DNA of 64,000 nucleotides from Elymus sibiricus (GCA_039707655.1 CM077665.1:140059148-140123147); one strand, 5' to 3'. Positions 11,813 through 24,624 are shown, counted from the stretch's first letter. The notes: generated by a model from the letters alone, not told the origin. Numbers and translations are program-made.

Positions 11813-13170
11813 ATGTTGTTAGACAACAGTGAACCTATGAGCTATGAAGAAGCGATGGTGGGCCCGGATTCCAACAAATGGATAGGAGCCATGAAATCCG
11901 ACATAGGATCCATGTATGAAAACCAAGTATTGACTTTGGTAGACTTGCCCGTTAAACGGCAGGCCGTTGAGTACAAATGGACCTTTAAGAAGAAGACTGA
12001 TGCTGATGGTAAATGTCACCATTTATGAAGCTCGACTTGTCGCAAAGAAGTTTCCGACAAGTTCAAGGAGTTGACTACGATGAGACTTTCTCACCCGTAG
12101 CGATGCTAGAGTCTGTTGGAATTATGTTAGCAGTTGCTGCATTTTTCAATTATGAAATCTGGCAGATGGATGTCAAAACATCGTTTCCTTGACGGTTTCC
12201 TTGAGGAAAGGTTGTACGTGATACAACCAGAAGGTTTTGTCAGTCCTAAGGATGCTAAAAGGTGTGCAAGCTCCAGCAATCCTTCTATGGGCTGGAGCAA
12301 GCAACTCGGAGTTGGAATATACGCTTTGATGAGGTGATCAAAGTTTTTGGTTTTATACAAAGTTTATGAGAAACTTGTATTTACAAGAAAGTGAGTGGGA
12401 GCACTATAGAATTTCTGATAAGTATATGTGGTTGACATATTGTTGATCGCAAATGATGTAGAATTTCTAGAAAGCATAAACAGTTGTTTGAAAAGGGTTT
12501 TTCAAAGGAAGACCTGGATAAAGCTACTTAAATGTTGGGCATCAAGATCTATGGAGATAGATCAAGACGCTTGATGAGACTTTCAATGAGTACATACCTC
12601 GACAAGATTTTGAAAGAGTTCAAAATGGATCAGTCAAAGAAGGAGTTCTTGCCTGATTTGTAAGGTGTGAAGTTGAGTAAGGCTCAAAGCTCGACCACGG
12701 CAGAAGAAAGAGAAAGGACGAAGGTCATCCCCTATGCCTTAACCATAGGCTCTGTATAGTATGCCATGCTGTGTACCGCACCTGGTGTGTGCCTTGCCAT
12801 GAGTCTGTCAAGGGGTACAAGAGTGGTCCAGGAGTGGATCACTGGACAGCGGTCAAGATTATCATTAGTAACTAGAGTACTAAGGAAATGTTTCTCGATT
12901 ATGGAGGTGACAAAGAGTTTGTCGTAAAGGGTTACGTCGATGCAAGCTTTGATACCTATCCGGACGACTCTGAGTAGCAGTCCGGATACGTATAGTGGGG
13001 CAGCCATTTGGAATAGTTCCAAGTGGAGCGTAGCAGCATCTACATTATGACATAGAGATTTGCAAAGAACACACGGATCTGAATGTTGCAGACCGTTGAC
13101 TAGAACCTCTCTCACATGCAAAACATGATCGAACCCCAGAACTCATTGGGTGCTAGATTCATAACAATGT
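11813..13170 (+). pseudogene. Copia X reverse transcriptase-RNase H remnant
   Basis: The RT N-terminus reads cleanly at first (SYEEAMVGPDSNKW, then GSMYENQV and KKTDADG) and then breaks near 12020 and again several times. Fragments of the YVDD region lie around 12420-12450, and RNase H pieces (KGYVDASFDT, then the end LNVADR) around 12930-13110. The remnant is colinear with copia Y at 56.2-57.2 kb and 40.4-41.1 kb. No frame longer than about 80 codons survives. Confidence 0.85.
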
Positions 13171-13210
13171 AAATCACATAGCGATGTGAGCTAGATTATT
13201 GACTCTAGTG

Positions 13211-13222
13211 CAAGTGGGAGAC
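13211..13222 (+). promoter_or_regulatory. Polypurine tract of copia X
   Basis: CAAGTGGGAGAC lies directly before the LTR start TGTTGGAAATATGCCC. The same tract precedes the LTR of copia Y on the other strand (40362-40376). Confidence 0.88.
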
Positions 13223-14997
13223 TGTTGGAAATATGCCCTAGAGGCAATAATAAAATTGTTATTATTATATTTCCTTGTTCATGATAATCGTTTATTATCC
13301 ATGTTATAATTGTATTGACTGGAAACTCAAATACATGTGTGGATACATAGACAACAAAGTGTCCCTAGTATGCCTCTAATGGACTAGCTCGTTGATCAAA
13401 GATGGTCAAAATTTCCTAGCCATAGACATGAGATGTCATTTGATAACGGGGTCACATCGTTAGGAGAATGATGTGATGGACAAGACCCAAACTATGAACG
13501 TAGCATATGATCGTGTCAGTTTATTGCATTGTTTCTGCATGTCAAGTATCTGTTCCTATGACCATGAGATCATGTAACTCACTGACACCGGAGGAATACC
13601 TTGTGTGTATCAAATGTCACAACGTAACTGGGTGACTATAAAGATGCTCTACAGGTATCTCCGAGGGTGTCTGTTGAGTTGGCATGGATCAAGACTGGGA
13701 TTTGTTACTCCGTGTGACAAAGAGGTATCTCAGGGCCCACTCGGTAATACAACATCACAATGAGCCTTGCAAGCAAAGTGACTAAAGAGTTAGCCACAGG
13801 ATCTTGTATTACGGAACAAGTAAAGAGACTTGTCGGTAACGAGATTGAACTATCGAATCTCGGGCAAGTAAACATACCGAAGAACAAAGGGAATAGCATA
13901 CGGGATTAATTGAATCCTTGACATAGAGGTTCAACCGATAAAGATCTTCGTAGAATATGTAGGAACCAATATGGGCATCCAGGTCTCGCTATTGGTTATT
14001 GACCGTAGAGGTGTCTCGGTCATGTCTACATAGTTCTCGAACCCGCAGGGTCTGCACACTTAAGGTTCGGTGACGTTTCGATATAGTTGAGTTATGTATG
14101 TTGGTGACCAAAGGTTGTTCGGAGTCCCGGATGAGATCCCGGACATCATGAGGAGCTCCGGAATGGTCCGGAGGTAAAGATTGATATATAGGAAGTCTCG
14201 TTTAGGTCACCGAAAAAGTTTCGGGTAATTCCGGTAATGTACCGGGAGTACCGGGAGGGTTCCGGGGGACCATCGGGAGGGGCCACCCACGCTGGGAGGC
14301 CACATGGGCCTTAGGAGTGGCGCACCAGCCCTTAGTGGGCTGGGCAAGCCAGCCCCTAAGGGCCCATGCGGCTAAGGTGGGGAAATAGGAAAAAAACCCA
14401 AAAAGGGGGAAGGGTTTCCAAGTGGGGAGGAATCCTACTTGGAGTAGGATTGGAGTTGGACTCCTCCACCTCCCCACTTCGGTCGATTTCTAGGGGTATC
14501 CCTAGGGGCGCCAGCCCCTCCCCTCCCTCCTATATATACTAGAGGGGAGAGAGGGCCAAGACACCCAACCCAAAAGGCCACGGTGCAGCCCTCTCTCCCA
14601 ATAGATCATTTCCTCTAGTTTTCGGCGGTGCTTAGGCGAAGCCCTGTCGGAATAGTTCCACCACCGCCGCCGCCGCGCCGTCGTGCTGCCGGAGAACTCA
14701 TCTACCTCTCCACTCCCTCTTGCTGGATCAATAAGGCGGAGATCGTCATCGAGCTGTACGTGTGGTGAACGTGGAGGTGCCGTCCGTTCGGCGCTAGATC
14801 GTGATTGGATCGCGGGATGGCTAGCGATTTGGATCGCGAAGACGTTCGACTACATCAACCGCGTTTCTTAACGCTTCCCGCTTAGCGATCTACAAGGGTA
14901 TGTAGATCCACTCTCCCTCTCGTAGATGCTCATCACCATGGATAGATCTTGTGTGTGCGTAGGAAAATTTTGTTTTCCCATGCAACGTTCCCCAACA
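13223..14997 (+). repeat. 3' LTR of copia X (Angela/BARE1 type)
   Basis: This 1775 bp LTR runs from TGTTGGAAATATGCCC to CATGCAACGTTCCCCAACA. A TATA box TATATATAC is at 14531-14539. The size matches the reconstructed Y LTR (1773 bp net). The following ATTCC (14998-15002) should be the right TSD, but its partner is outside the window. Confidence 0.93.
14531..14539 (+). promoter_or_regulatory. TATA box in copia X LTR
   Basis: TATATATAC within CTCCTATATATACTAGAGG, about 1.3 kb into the LTR. The equivalent in the Y LTR is at 19308-19315 on the other strand. This is the usual site of the strong promoter in BARE1-type LTRs. Confidence 0.6.
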
Positions 14998-16729
14998 ATT
15001 CCTCCCCAAGCCATAAGAAGAATGGGTGTGGGACACTTCCTACCCGTTGAGGAACCCCTTGTGGCCGAAGGAGAAGGACAATGTTCCACTCAAGTGGAAC
15101 CATCACCAACCCAAGACCCACACGCTTCCGAAGAACAAAGTGAAGGCCCTCAACCACGAGAACAAGATCAAGGGCAAGATCAACCTCTTGATATTGGTAC
15201 AAGATGCACTCGAGGACATGGAATGGGTTGAAGCCATGCACGATGAACTCAACAACTTCGAGCGCAACAAAGTGTGGCGGTTGGTGACAAGACCAAAGGA
15301 GAATCACAATGTCATTGGAACCAAATGGATCTTCAAGAACAAGCAAGATGCGAACGGTGTTGTCATTCGCAACATGGCAAGATTGGTGGCACAAGGCTAC
15401 TCCCAAGTCGAGGGTATCAACTATGGTGAAACCTTTGCTCCCGTTGCACATCTTGAATCTATTCGCATGTTGCTTGCATATGCTTCTCATCATGATTTTA
15501 AATTATATCAAATGGATGTGAAGAGTGCATTTCTTAATGGTCCGCTCAAGGAGTTGGTATATGTCAAGCAACCCCCAGGGTTCGAGGATCCTAAGTTCCC
15601 CAATCATGTATACGTTCTCAATAAGGCACTCTACGGCCTTAAACAAGCCCCACGAGCGTGGTATGAGCACCTTACCGAGATGTTGCAAGACCGTGGGTTT
15701 GAAATTGGGAAAATCAATCCCACTCTTTTCACAAAGAGAGTTAACGGGACCTTGTTCATATGCCAACTATATGTTGACGACATTATCTTTGGTTCTTCTA
15801 ACAAAGTTTTCAATGATGAGTTTGCCGCACTAATGACCAAAGAGTTTGAGATGTCCATGATGGGGGAGTTGAAGTTCTTCCTTGGATTCGAAGTCAAGCA
15901 ACGAAGTCAAGGAACCTTCATCAACCAAGCTAAATACACTCAAGACATGCTCAAGAGATTCAAGATGGATGATCTCAAGCCGGCTAAGGCCAACACCCCC
16001 ATGCCGCTCAAATGCCAACTTGACAGTGATCCCAATGGTAAAGCAGTTGATCAAAAGGTATATCGCTCCATGATTGGATCCCTGCTTTATCTTTGTGCAT
16101 CTAGGTCGGATATCATGTTGAGTGTGGGAATTTGTGCACCATTTCAATCCGCACCTAAGGAGAGTCACTATGTGGCTGTCAAACGAATCTTTCGATATTT
16201 GCCTCATATCCCAAACTTTGGCTTATGGTATCCCAAAGGTATTTCATTTGATCTCAAAGGATATTCGGACTCGGATTGGGCGGGAGACCGTGTGGAGAGG
16301 AAGTCAAATTCCGGAGGTTGCCAATTCCTTGGTCGCTCTTTGGTAAGTTGGTCTTCAAAGAAACAAAAATGTGTTTCTCTCTCGTCCACCAAGGCCAAAT
16401 ATATAGCTGTTGCGAGTTGTTGTGCTCAATTTCTCTGGATGAGGCAAACTTTAAAGGTTTACGGTGTCACTTGTGACAAAGTGCCCCTCTACTATGATAA
16501 CAAGAGTGCTATCAGTATCTCCAACAACCCGGTCCAATATTGCAAGATGAAACACAATGATATTCATCATCACTTCATCCGGGATCATATCAAGCAAGGA
16601 GAAATTGATCTTATTCATCTCAATACTAATGAGCAGCTTGCAGATATTTTCACGAAGCCATTGGATGAAGCAAGATTTCACGAGTTAAGGCATGAGCTAA
16701 ATATCATTGATTCGAGCAATGTGTCTTGA
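14998..16729 (+). pseudogene. SIRE/Maximus-like copia pol 3' part: linker, RT, RNase H
   Basis: Only the 3' half of this pol is in the window, because copia X cuts it at 14998. The acidic linker is read in one frame to about 15200. A frameshift then leads into an RT-RNase H frame that is open for over 500 codons to TGA at 16729. RT shows [27 protein letters not shown] and the catalytic [10 protein letters not shown] near 15775. RNase H shows [10 protein letters not shown], and the end [14 protein letters not shown] is typical of copia. The usual catalytic Glu context STAEAEY is here STKAKY (about 16390), so RNase H is probably inactive. The domain style differs clearly from the Angela-like copies and resembles the SIRE lineage. 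Gag, protease and integrase are not visible. Confidence 0.88.
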
Positions 16730-16796
16730 CTTATTGCACACCCCACCACACTCATCATTTTATCTTGCTTAGGTGTAGGCATGGAAATAGGGGGAG
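16730..16796 (+). promoter_or_regulatory. 3' untranslated stretch and polypurine tract of the SIRE-like copia
   Basis: A short noncoding piece after pol ends in GAAATAGGGGGAG (16784-16796), a good PPT, directly before TGTTGTCC. Confidence 0.75.
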
Positions 16797-17545
16797 TGTT
16801 GTCCTCTCAATGAACTCTCCCTTCCCTTATTATGCATAAATCGATCAAATCTTTCACATTAGTCATTTTTTATGACACTTGTGCTTCAAAGACGAGTTTT
16901 GGTCATGGACCCAAGGTTAAAATCTTCGCGGTGCCATACCAATTGACTCAAACATAGGTGGCCTTGGCCACCGCCCCCTCCTAGTGAGGCATGTCCGTTT
17001 GGAGAGCTTTTGTATGTGGTGTCACTCTATGCTCACTCATCTTTCATGTTTGGGCCTTTCAAAACTTGTTTGTATCCTCATATGTGTTGTGCTTGAGTAT
17101 CTCGAAACTCATCATTTTTCGCAAATCTCATGAAAAATGCATATTTTTCCCTTTCTCCCCTGGTTTCTGGGCGGTTGCTGAGTAGGAAGCAGTACTACTG
17201 CTTGGCCATGGACGGTACTACCGCTTCAAGCGGTACTATCGCACGTGTCCGCTGTACTACCTCTTCGGGGACGCACGGGCGGTTCAAGAAGTGGGCAGGG
17301 GGAGTTCTAACTCCCCCCATACCCATTCTCTTTTCTTCCCTTCATCTCTCTCTCTCTCTATCTCAGGCGACCAGAACGCCCCCGGAGGCCGGCTCCGGAT
17401 CTCCCATTTCGTGTCGTCCCTTGGATTTCTGTCCGGTGGGGTTCTCCCCACTCTCCTCCTCGTGCCATGGACTCCGATATTGCCCACATTCATCTCTTGC
17501 TCGTCTCTTTTTTTTGAATCTTGTTTTAGGGCAATACATGAGTAG
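16797..17545 (+). repeat. 3' LTR of the SIRE-like copia, cut at 17546
   Basis: It starts at TGTTGTCCTCTC after the PPT. The LTR is interrupted by a family-B gypsy LTR at 17546, and its rest lies outside the window. Around 17195-17260 it contains several short inverted repeats of the form GCGGTAC/GTACCGC, like those in the solo LTR at 52.4 kb. ORFs here are short and do not look like genes. Confidence 0.75.
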
Positions 17546-18838
17546 TGATAACCCACAAGTATAGGGGATCACAACAGTTTTCGAGGGTAGAGTATTCAAC
17601 CCAAATTTATAGATTCGACACAAGGGGAGCCAAAGAATACTTGGGAGTATTAGCAGTTGAGTTGTCAATTCAACCACACCTGGAGATTAAATATCTGCAG
17701 CAAAGTGATCAGTAGCACAGTAATATGATAGTTTGATAGCAGTAGCAGCAGTGACAGTAGCGGTAACAGTAGTAGCAATGGTTTTGTAGCAGTTGGAACA
17801 GTAGCAGCAGCAATAGTAACTTAGCAAGAACAATAAGTGGAAAGCTCGTAGGCACTGGATCGGTAACTCGTTGGATGATATTCGTCATGTAACAGTCATA
17901 ACCTAGGGCGATACAGAACTAGCTCCAGTTCATCAATGTAATGTAGGCATGTATTCCGTAAGTAGTCATACGTGCTTATGGAAAGAATTTGCATGACATC
18001 TTTTGTCCTACCCTCCCGTGGCAGCGGGGTCCATAAGTAAGCTAAGGGATATTAAGGCCTCCTTTTAATAGAGAACCTGAACAAAGCATTAACACATGGT
18101 GAATACATGAACTCCTCAAACTACGGTCATCAACGCGAAGTATTCCAAATATTGTCACTATGGGGTTGACGGATCATAACACGTAATAGATGCATATGAC
18201 TAGGCAAGATCGGATCAAGAACATGGATATAGAGATGATAACATAAACGGTTCAGATCTGAAAGCATGGCACTCGGGCCCTAGTGACAAGCATTAGGCAT
18301 AGCAAGGTCATAGCAACATCAATCTCAGAACATAATGGATACTAGGGATCAAGCCCTAAGAAAACTAACTTGATTACATGATGAATCTCATCCAACTCCT
18401 CACCGACCAGCAAGCCTATGAAGGAATTACTCACTCCCGGTGGGGAGCATCATGGAATTGGAGATGGAGAAGGGTTGGTGATGACGAAGACCAAAGATTC
18501 CCCTCTCCGGAGCCCCGAACGGGCTCCAGATCTGGCCTCCCGATGAAGAACAGGAGGTGGCGGCGGCTCCGTATCGTAAAATGCGATGAAACTTTCTCCT
18601 TTATTTTTTCTCCGAAAATAGGAATTTATAGTGGCGGAATTAGGGTCAGTGGGGCACGAGGTGGGCACAACCCACCAGGGCGTGCCTAGGGGGCCTGGCG
18701 CGCCCTGGTGGGTGATGCTCACCCTGGCCCCCCTCGTCGGTGGATTTTGGCTCCAAGAATTCTCATATATTCTGAAATAATTCTCCAAAAAGTTTCGTTC
18801 CATTCCGAGAACTTTTATTTGTGCACAAAAACAACACC
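17546..18838 (-). repeat. Partial LTR of gypsy family B, cut by copia Y
   Basis: It begins TGATAACCCACAAG like both B LTRs (20455 and 38798) and is colinear with them up to ...TGTGCACAAAAACAACACC. About 110-130 bases of LTR are then missing, exactly where copia Y starts (18839). The rest should lie beyond the right end of Y, outside the window. Whether this was a solo LTR or the edge of a full element cannot be told. It has more GTA/AGC trinucleotide repeats (17700-17820) than the other B LTRs, and its own GC-rich inverted repeat at 18664-18720. Confidence 0.85.
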
Positions 18839-20454
18839 TGTTAGAGAACGTTGCATGGGAAACAAAAAATTTCCTACACACACGCAAGATCTATCCATGG
18901 TGATGAGCATCTACGAGAGGGAGATTGGATCTACGTACCCTTGTAGATCGCTAAGCGGGAAGCATTAAGAAACGCGGTTGATGTAGTCGAACGTATTCGC
19001 AATCCAAATCGCAAGCCATCCCGCGATCCAATCACGATCCGTCCCGATCTAGCGCCGAACGGACGACACCTCCGCGTTCAGCACACAAACAACTCTATGA
19101 CGATCACCGCCTACTTGATCCAACAAGAGGGAGTGGAGAGGTAGATGAGTACTCCGGCAGCACGACGGCGTGGTGACGGTGGTGGTGGTGCTGTCTCGGC
19201 ATGGCTTCGCCAAGCGCAACCGAGACGATGTAGTGGAGAACAGATCTAGAGGGAGAGAGAGGCAGCCGTGGCTTTTCAGGTTGGGGGCTGCCCTCAAAAA
19301 CCTCTAGTATATATAGGAGGGAGGGAGGAGGAGGCATCCCTAGGGTTTCCCCTAAGGGTTCGGCCGAACCACCTCCAAGGGAGGAGTCCACCTCAAGGGA
19401 GGTGGACTCCTAGTAGGACTCCTCCCACTTGGCCCCTCTCCCACCCCTTTGCGCAAGGGCCTCCTAGGGTCTGGCCGGACAGCCCACCAGGGGCTGGTGC
19501 GCCACCTCCTAGGCCCACGTGACCCTTGGGGTGGGTGGGCCCCACTTGGTGGACCCCCGAAACCCATTCGTCACTCCCGGTATACTACCGGAAGTGCCCG
19601 AAACTTTTCCGGAGACCAAAACGGGACTTCCTATATATCAATATTTACATCCGGACCATTCCAGAGCTCCTTGTGACGTCCGGGATCTCATCTGGGACTC
19701 CGAACAATCTCCGGTCATCACCATACATAAATCAATACTACCGAAAAACGTTAAGTGTGCAGACCCTGCGGGTTCGAGAACTATGTAGACATGACCGAGA
19801 CACCTCTACGGTCAATAACCAATAGCGGAACCTGGATGCCCATATTGGTTCCTACATATTCTATGAAGATCCTTAACGGTTGAACCTCTATGTCAAGGAT
19901 TCAGTTAATACCGTATGCTGTTCCATTTGTTCTTCGGTATGTTACCTGCCCAAGATTCGATCGTTGGTATCTCGATACCTAGTTCAATCTCATTACCGGC
20001 AAGTCTCTTTACTCGTTCTGTAATACAAGATCCCATGGCTAACTCGTTAGTCACATTGCTTGCAAGGCTTATTGTGATGTTGTATTACCGAGTGGGCCCT
20101 GAGATACCTCTCCGTCACACAGAGTAACAAATCCCAGTCTCGATCCATGCGAACTCAACAGACACCCTTGGAGATACCTATAGAGCATCTATATAGTCAC
20201 CCAGTTATGTTGCGACGTTTGATACACACAAGGTATTCCTCCGGTGTCAGTGATTTGCATGGTCTCATGGTCATAGGAACAGATACTTGACATGCAGAAA
20301 ACTATAGCAATAAACTGACACGATCATATGCTACGTTCATAGTTTGGGTCTTGTCCATCACATCATTCTCCAAATGATGTGATCCCGTTATCAAATGACA
20401 TCTCATGTCTATGGCTAGGAAACCTTGACCATCTTTGATCAACGAGCTAGTCTA
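18839..20454 (-). repeat. 3' LTR of copia Y, left part
   Basis: It starts TGTTAGAGAACGTTGC (the LTR end on the element strand) and continues to the gypsy B insertion point. The remaining part is 40200-40361. The joined length minus one TSD copy is 1773 bp. The TATA box complement TATATATA is at 19308-19315. Confidence 0.93.
20450..20454. repeat. Left target-site duplication of gypsy B (GTCTA)
   Basis: GTCTA before TGATAACC at 20455 matches GTCTA at 40200-40204 after the other end. Confidence 0.95.
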
Positions 20455-21854
20455 TGATAACCCACAAGTATAGGGGATCGCAACAGTTTTCGAGGGTAGA
20501 GTATTGAACCCAAATTTATTGATTCGACACAAGGGGAGCCAAAGAATATTCTCGAGTATTAGCAGCTGAGTTGTCAATTCAACCACACCTGAAAGACTTA
20601 ATATCTGCAGCAAAGTATTCAGTAGCAAAGTAGCGTGGAAGTAACGGTAACGATGGCAAAGTGACAGTAGCAGTTTTGTAGTGATTGTAACAGTAGGAAC
20701 AGAAAAGTAACTTAGCAAAGATCAATATGTGAAAAGCTCGTAGGCAATGGATCTGTGATGGATAATTATGTTGGATGGCATTCATCATGCAATAGTTATA
20801 ACATAGGGTGACAATGAACTAGCTCCAATTCATCAATGTAATGTAGGCATGTATTCCATATATAGTCATACGTGCTTATGGAAAAGAACTTGCATGACAC
20901 CTTTTGTCCTACCCTCCCGTGGTAGCGGGGTCCTAATGGAAACTAAGGGATATTAAGGCCTCCTTTTAATAGAGAACCGGACCAAAGCATTAGCACTTAG
21001 TGAATACATGAACTCCTCAAACTACGGTAATCACCGGAAAGAATCCCAGTTATTGTCACCCTGGGGGATGCGGATCATAACTCGTAATAGGTGTCTACAA
21101 CTTGCAAGATAGGATCAAGAACACATATATATTCATGAAAACATAATAGGTTCAGATCTGAAATCATGGCACTCGGGCCCTAGTGACAAGCATTAAGCAT
21201 AGCAAAGTCATAGCAACATCAATCTTAGAACATAGTGGATACTAGGGATCAAACCCTAACAAAACTAACTCGATTACATGGTAAATCTCATCCAACCCAT
21301 CACTGTCCAGCAAGCCTATGATGGAATTACTCACGAACGGCGGAGAGCATCATGAAATTGATGATGAAGGATGGTTGGTGATGACGACGGCGTCGATTTC
21401 CCCTCTCCGGAGCCCAAATCAGACTCCAGATCTGCCCTCCCGAGGAAGAACAGGAGGTGGCGGCGGCTCCGTATCGTAAAACGCGGTGAACTCTTCTCTC
21501 TGATTTTTTTCTCCACGAATAGGAATATATAGAGTTGGATTTGAGGCCGGAGGAGCTTCAGGGGGCCCACAAGACAGGGGGGCGCGCCCTAGGGGGGCGC
21601 GCCCCCCTGTCTTGTGGCCAGGTGGTGGACCCCCTCCGGTTGATTCTTTCGCCAGTATTTTTTATTAATTCCAAAAATATTCTCCGTAAATTTTTAGGTC
21701 AATCCGAGAACTTTTATTTCTGCACAAAAATAACACCAAGGCAATTCTGCTGAACACAGCGTCAGTCCGGGTTAGTTCCATTCAAATCATGCAAATTAGA
21801 GTCCAAAACAAGGGCAAAAGAGTTTGGAAAAGTAGATACGATGGAGACGTATCA
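20455..21854 (-). repeat. 3' LTR of gypsy B
   Basis: It runs from TGATAACCC to GACGTATCA and pairs with 38798-40199 with scattered substitutions. It contains the GC-rich inverted repeat CACAAGACAGGGGGG...CCCCCCTGTCTTGTGG at 21566-21618, followed by the TTCCAAAAATATTCTCCG block. Confidence 0.95.
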
Positions 21855-23907
21855 ACTCCCCCAACCTTAACCCATTGCTTGTCCTCAAGAAAGTTCAGTT
21901 GACAAACTGAAAGTGATAAAGAAAAACTTTTACAAACTCTGTTTGATCTTGCTGTTGTAAATATGTCTAACTGGTGTTCAGATTTTCAGCAAAGATTATA
22001 GACTAACCACATTCACAATAACATTTTGGTCTCACATTTACTCATATCAATGGTTTAACCAACTAGGGAGCAATAATAATAAGTCTCGGATGACAACAAT
22101 TTTATCAAAACAATCATGATACAATATGACATAATGGTATCTCGCTAGTCCTTTCTGAGACCGCAAAGCATAAATGCAGAGCACCTCTAAAGAACAAGGA
22201 CTGACTAAACATTGTAATTCATGGTAAAAGAGATCCAGTCACAATCATACTCAATATCAATTAAGAACAAAGCATACAAATGACGGTGGTGCTCTCGAAC
22301 TGGTGCCTTTTTATAAGAGGATGATGACTCAACAGTAAAATAAAATAGATAGGCCCTTCACAGAGGGAAGCATTGATTTGCAGAGGTGCCAGAGCTCGAG
22401 CTTTTAAAACAGGGATGAATAATGATTTTGAGCGATATGCTTTCATTGCCAACATAACAACCAAGAGATTTCGGTATCTTCCATGCTAGATACATTATAG
22501 GCGGTTCCCAAACAGAATAGTAAAGTTTTTACTCCCCCTCCACCAATCAATCACACTTCACGGCGGGCCGAATCCACGGGTACCGTCCATACAAACACAA
22601 TCCTGGGGGAGTTTTGTTTTATTATACTTTGATTTAAATTTTGAGCATGCAACTGGGCATCCCAAATACCAGCCACTTTCTCGTGAATGATAGTGAATCA
22701 ACGCATATCGTGAGAATAACCCACCTAGCATGGAAGATACTAACAGCCCCTAGTCACTACATGAGCGATTCGGGCATACAAAACGGAATATTATTTGAAG
22801 GTTTAGAGTATGGCACGTGCAAATTTACTTGGAACGGCAGGTAAATACCTCATATAGGTAGATATGGTGGACTCATATGGGACAACTTTGGGTTTATGGA
22901 AATGGATGCACAAGCAGTATTCCCGCTTAGTACAAGTGAAGGCTAGCAAGAGACTGGGAAGCGACCAACTAGAGAGCGACAACAGTCATAAACATGCTTT
23001 GAGATTAACCAACATTGAATGCAATCATGAGTAGGATATAAATCACCATGAACATAAATATCATGGAGGCTATGTTGATTTTGTTTCAACTACATGCGTG
23101 AACATGTGCCAAGTCAAGCCACTTGAATCATTCAGAGGAGGATACCATCCTATCATACTACATCACAACCATTTTAAAATGCATGTTGGCACTCAAGACA
23201 AACCATTATACACTCTTAGCTAATTAAGCATGTCATGAGTAACTATAATCTCTAATTGTCATTGCAAACATGTTTCATCTAAAATGAGCTGAATTCAGAA
23301 CGATGAGCCAATCATATTTACAAAAACAAGATAGGTCGAGTTCATACCAGCTTTTCTCCATCTCAATCATTTCATCATATATCGTCATTATTGCCTTTCA
23401 CTTGCACGACCGAACGGTGTGAATAATAATAAGAGTGCACGTGCGTTGGACTAAGCTGGAATCTACAAACGATAACTCAAAGGAGAAGGCAAGGTAATAT
23501 GGGCTCTCTATAAGATAAACAATAATGCATATGAGAGCCACTCAATATTTTCATTGTGGTCTTCTCCTTACGATCCAAAGGAAAGAATTTTCAAAACAAG
23601 AACGAGAAAAACTATTTACACGGGAAAGCTCCCAACAAGCAAAAGAAGAACGAGAAATATTTTTGGGTTTTCTTTTAATACTACAAATAGACAAACTAAA
23701 AGGTAAAGCTAGAACTAATTTTTTTTTTTGGATTTTCTTAAAGTTAATTAAGCACACAAGAAGAACATGAAAAGAAGAAATAAAATACCATGGATGATAC
23801 AATGAAAAAGTATGAACACCGACAACTGAAATGAGTGTGTGAACATGAATGTAATGTCGGTGAGAAATACGTACTGCCCCAAGCTTAGGCTTTTGGCCTA
23901 AGTTGGT
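21855..23907 (-). other. 3' noncoding zone and PPT of gypsy B
   Basis: The PPT AAGGTTGGGGGAGT (element strand) is at 21855-21868. Beyond it are an AGGA-loop hairpin CTTG-AGGA-CAAG (21878-21889), the tract TAGGCCCTTCACAGAGGG near 22350, and a hairpin CATAT-AGGTAG-ATATG at 22851-22866. These have equivalents in A, A' and partly C. No convincing gene is present in these 2 kb; the small ORFs are unrelated to known domains. Confidence 0.7.
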
Positions 23908-24619
23908 CTAGGGCCATGGCTGGAAATAACCATCTCCGGGATAGTCCGGAGGATACTGAGGGTTCCACTGATTGGCGAGCTCCTGTGGCTCCCACTGAAA
24001 AACCGGAGCCTGATATGGATCAAGGGCTGGTGCCGGATCAGGTGCTGGGGGTTGCGACAAACCCCAATATCTGTAGATGTCCTCGGGCATAATAGTGTAT
24101 CTGCCTGAACGAATATCGAACAAGGAAGAAGCAGGCAAAGCAATAATTTCACAAGTACCCTGACTAAATACTAGGTTGTAAAGCAGCTTCCTATCATTAT
24201 CCTTCCTAATAAAATCATGTGCTACCATACTATCATAGTCTAAATACCTCGTAGGTAGTAACAATTCCTCTTCCTCATCAAGCCTAATGGGTATCTTAAA
24301 ATGTTTGGCTAAACGAGATGCATAGATACCTCCAAATATGGGACCCTTTGAACGGTTTAAGTTCAACCGTTGGGCCACTATAGCGCCCAGACTAAAAGCT
24401 CTATCAGCAAGTAAAGCGTGGCGCAGAATGGCAAGGTCGGGAGCACTAAGGCTTCCACTCTCCCCACGACCAACTAAACATCTCCCCGCGAATAATGAAT
24501 AATAGCGTAGGACAGGAAAATGTAAACTATCCGCTCTTGCCTTTGACACCCCTCTCTCTTCCCCCATAGTGATTGAGGCAATAAAGTCCTCCATGTCTCT
24601 AGGACGTGGTTCACTGATG
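23908..24619 (-). pseudogene. Accessory ORF of gypsy B, C-terminal part (ATHILA ORF1-like)
   Basis: This is the 3' part of a single ORF cut by A'; the 5' part is 34829-35199. Together, counting the TSD once, they make 1083 bases, exactly 361 codons including the stop. The gene was therefore open when A' landed. The protein has PVLRYYSLFAGRCL, LSAPDLAILRHAL and GGIYASRLAKHF, a style I know from grass proteins annotated as ATHILA ORF1-like retrotransposon proteins, and it ends in a Pro/Gln/Trp-rich tail. The function is unknown. I see no membrane segment. It sits in the post-pol position although pol is missing. Confidence 0.75.
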
Positions 24620-24624
24620 CTGCC
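24620..24624. repeat. Left target-site duplication of gypsy A' (CTGCC)
   Basis: CTGCC matches 34829-34833. The LTR then starts as TTATACGTCC, where the second base of the usual TG has mutated to T. Confidence 0.94.

Larger units (their letters stand above)
1..14997 (+). mobile_element. Angela/BARE1-like Ty1/copia element X, 5' end outside the window, split by gypsy A
   Basis: The element enters the window inside its protease region and ends with a complete 3' LTR at 13223-14997. Its internal part is 1-1513 plus 11808-13222, and the 10.3 kb between is gypsy A. The flanking duplicated bases AGGTC (1514-1518 and 11808-11812) show where it was opened. Order and sequence match copia Y further right in the window (protease, integrase, RT, RNase H, PPT, LTR). 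It is badly decayed, with many stops and small indels, so it is older than A and probably one of the oldest layers here. It is itself inserted in the SIRE-like copia that resumes at 14998. Gag and the 5' LTR are not visible. Confidence 0.9.
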
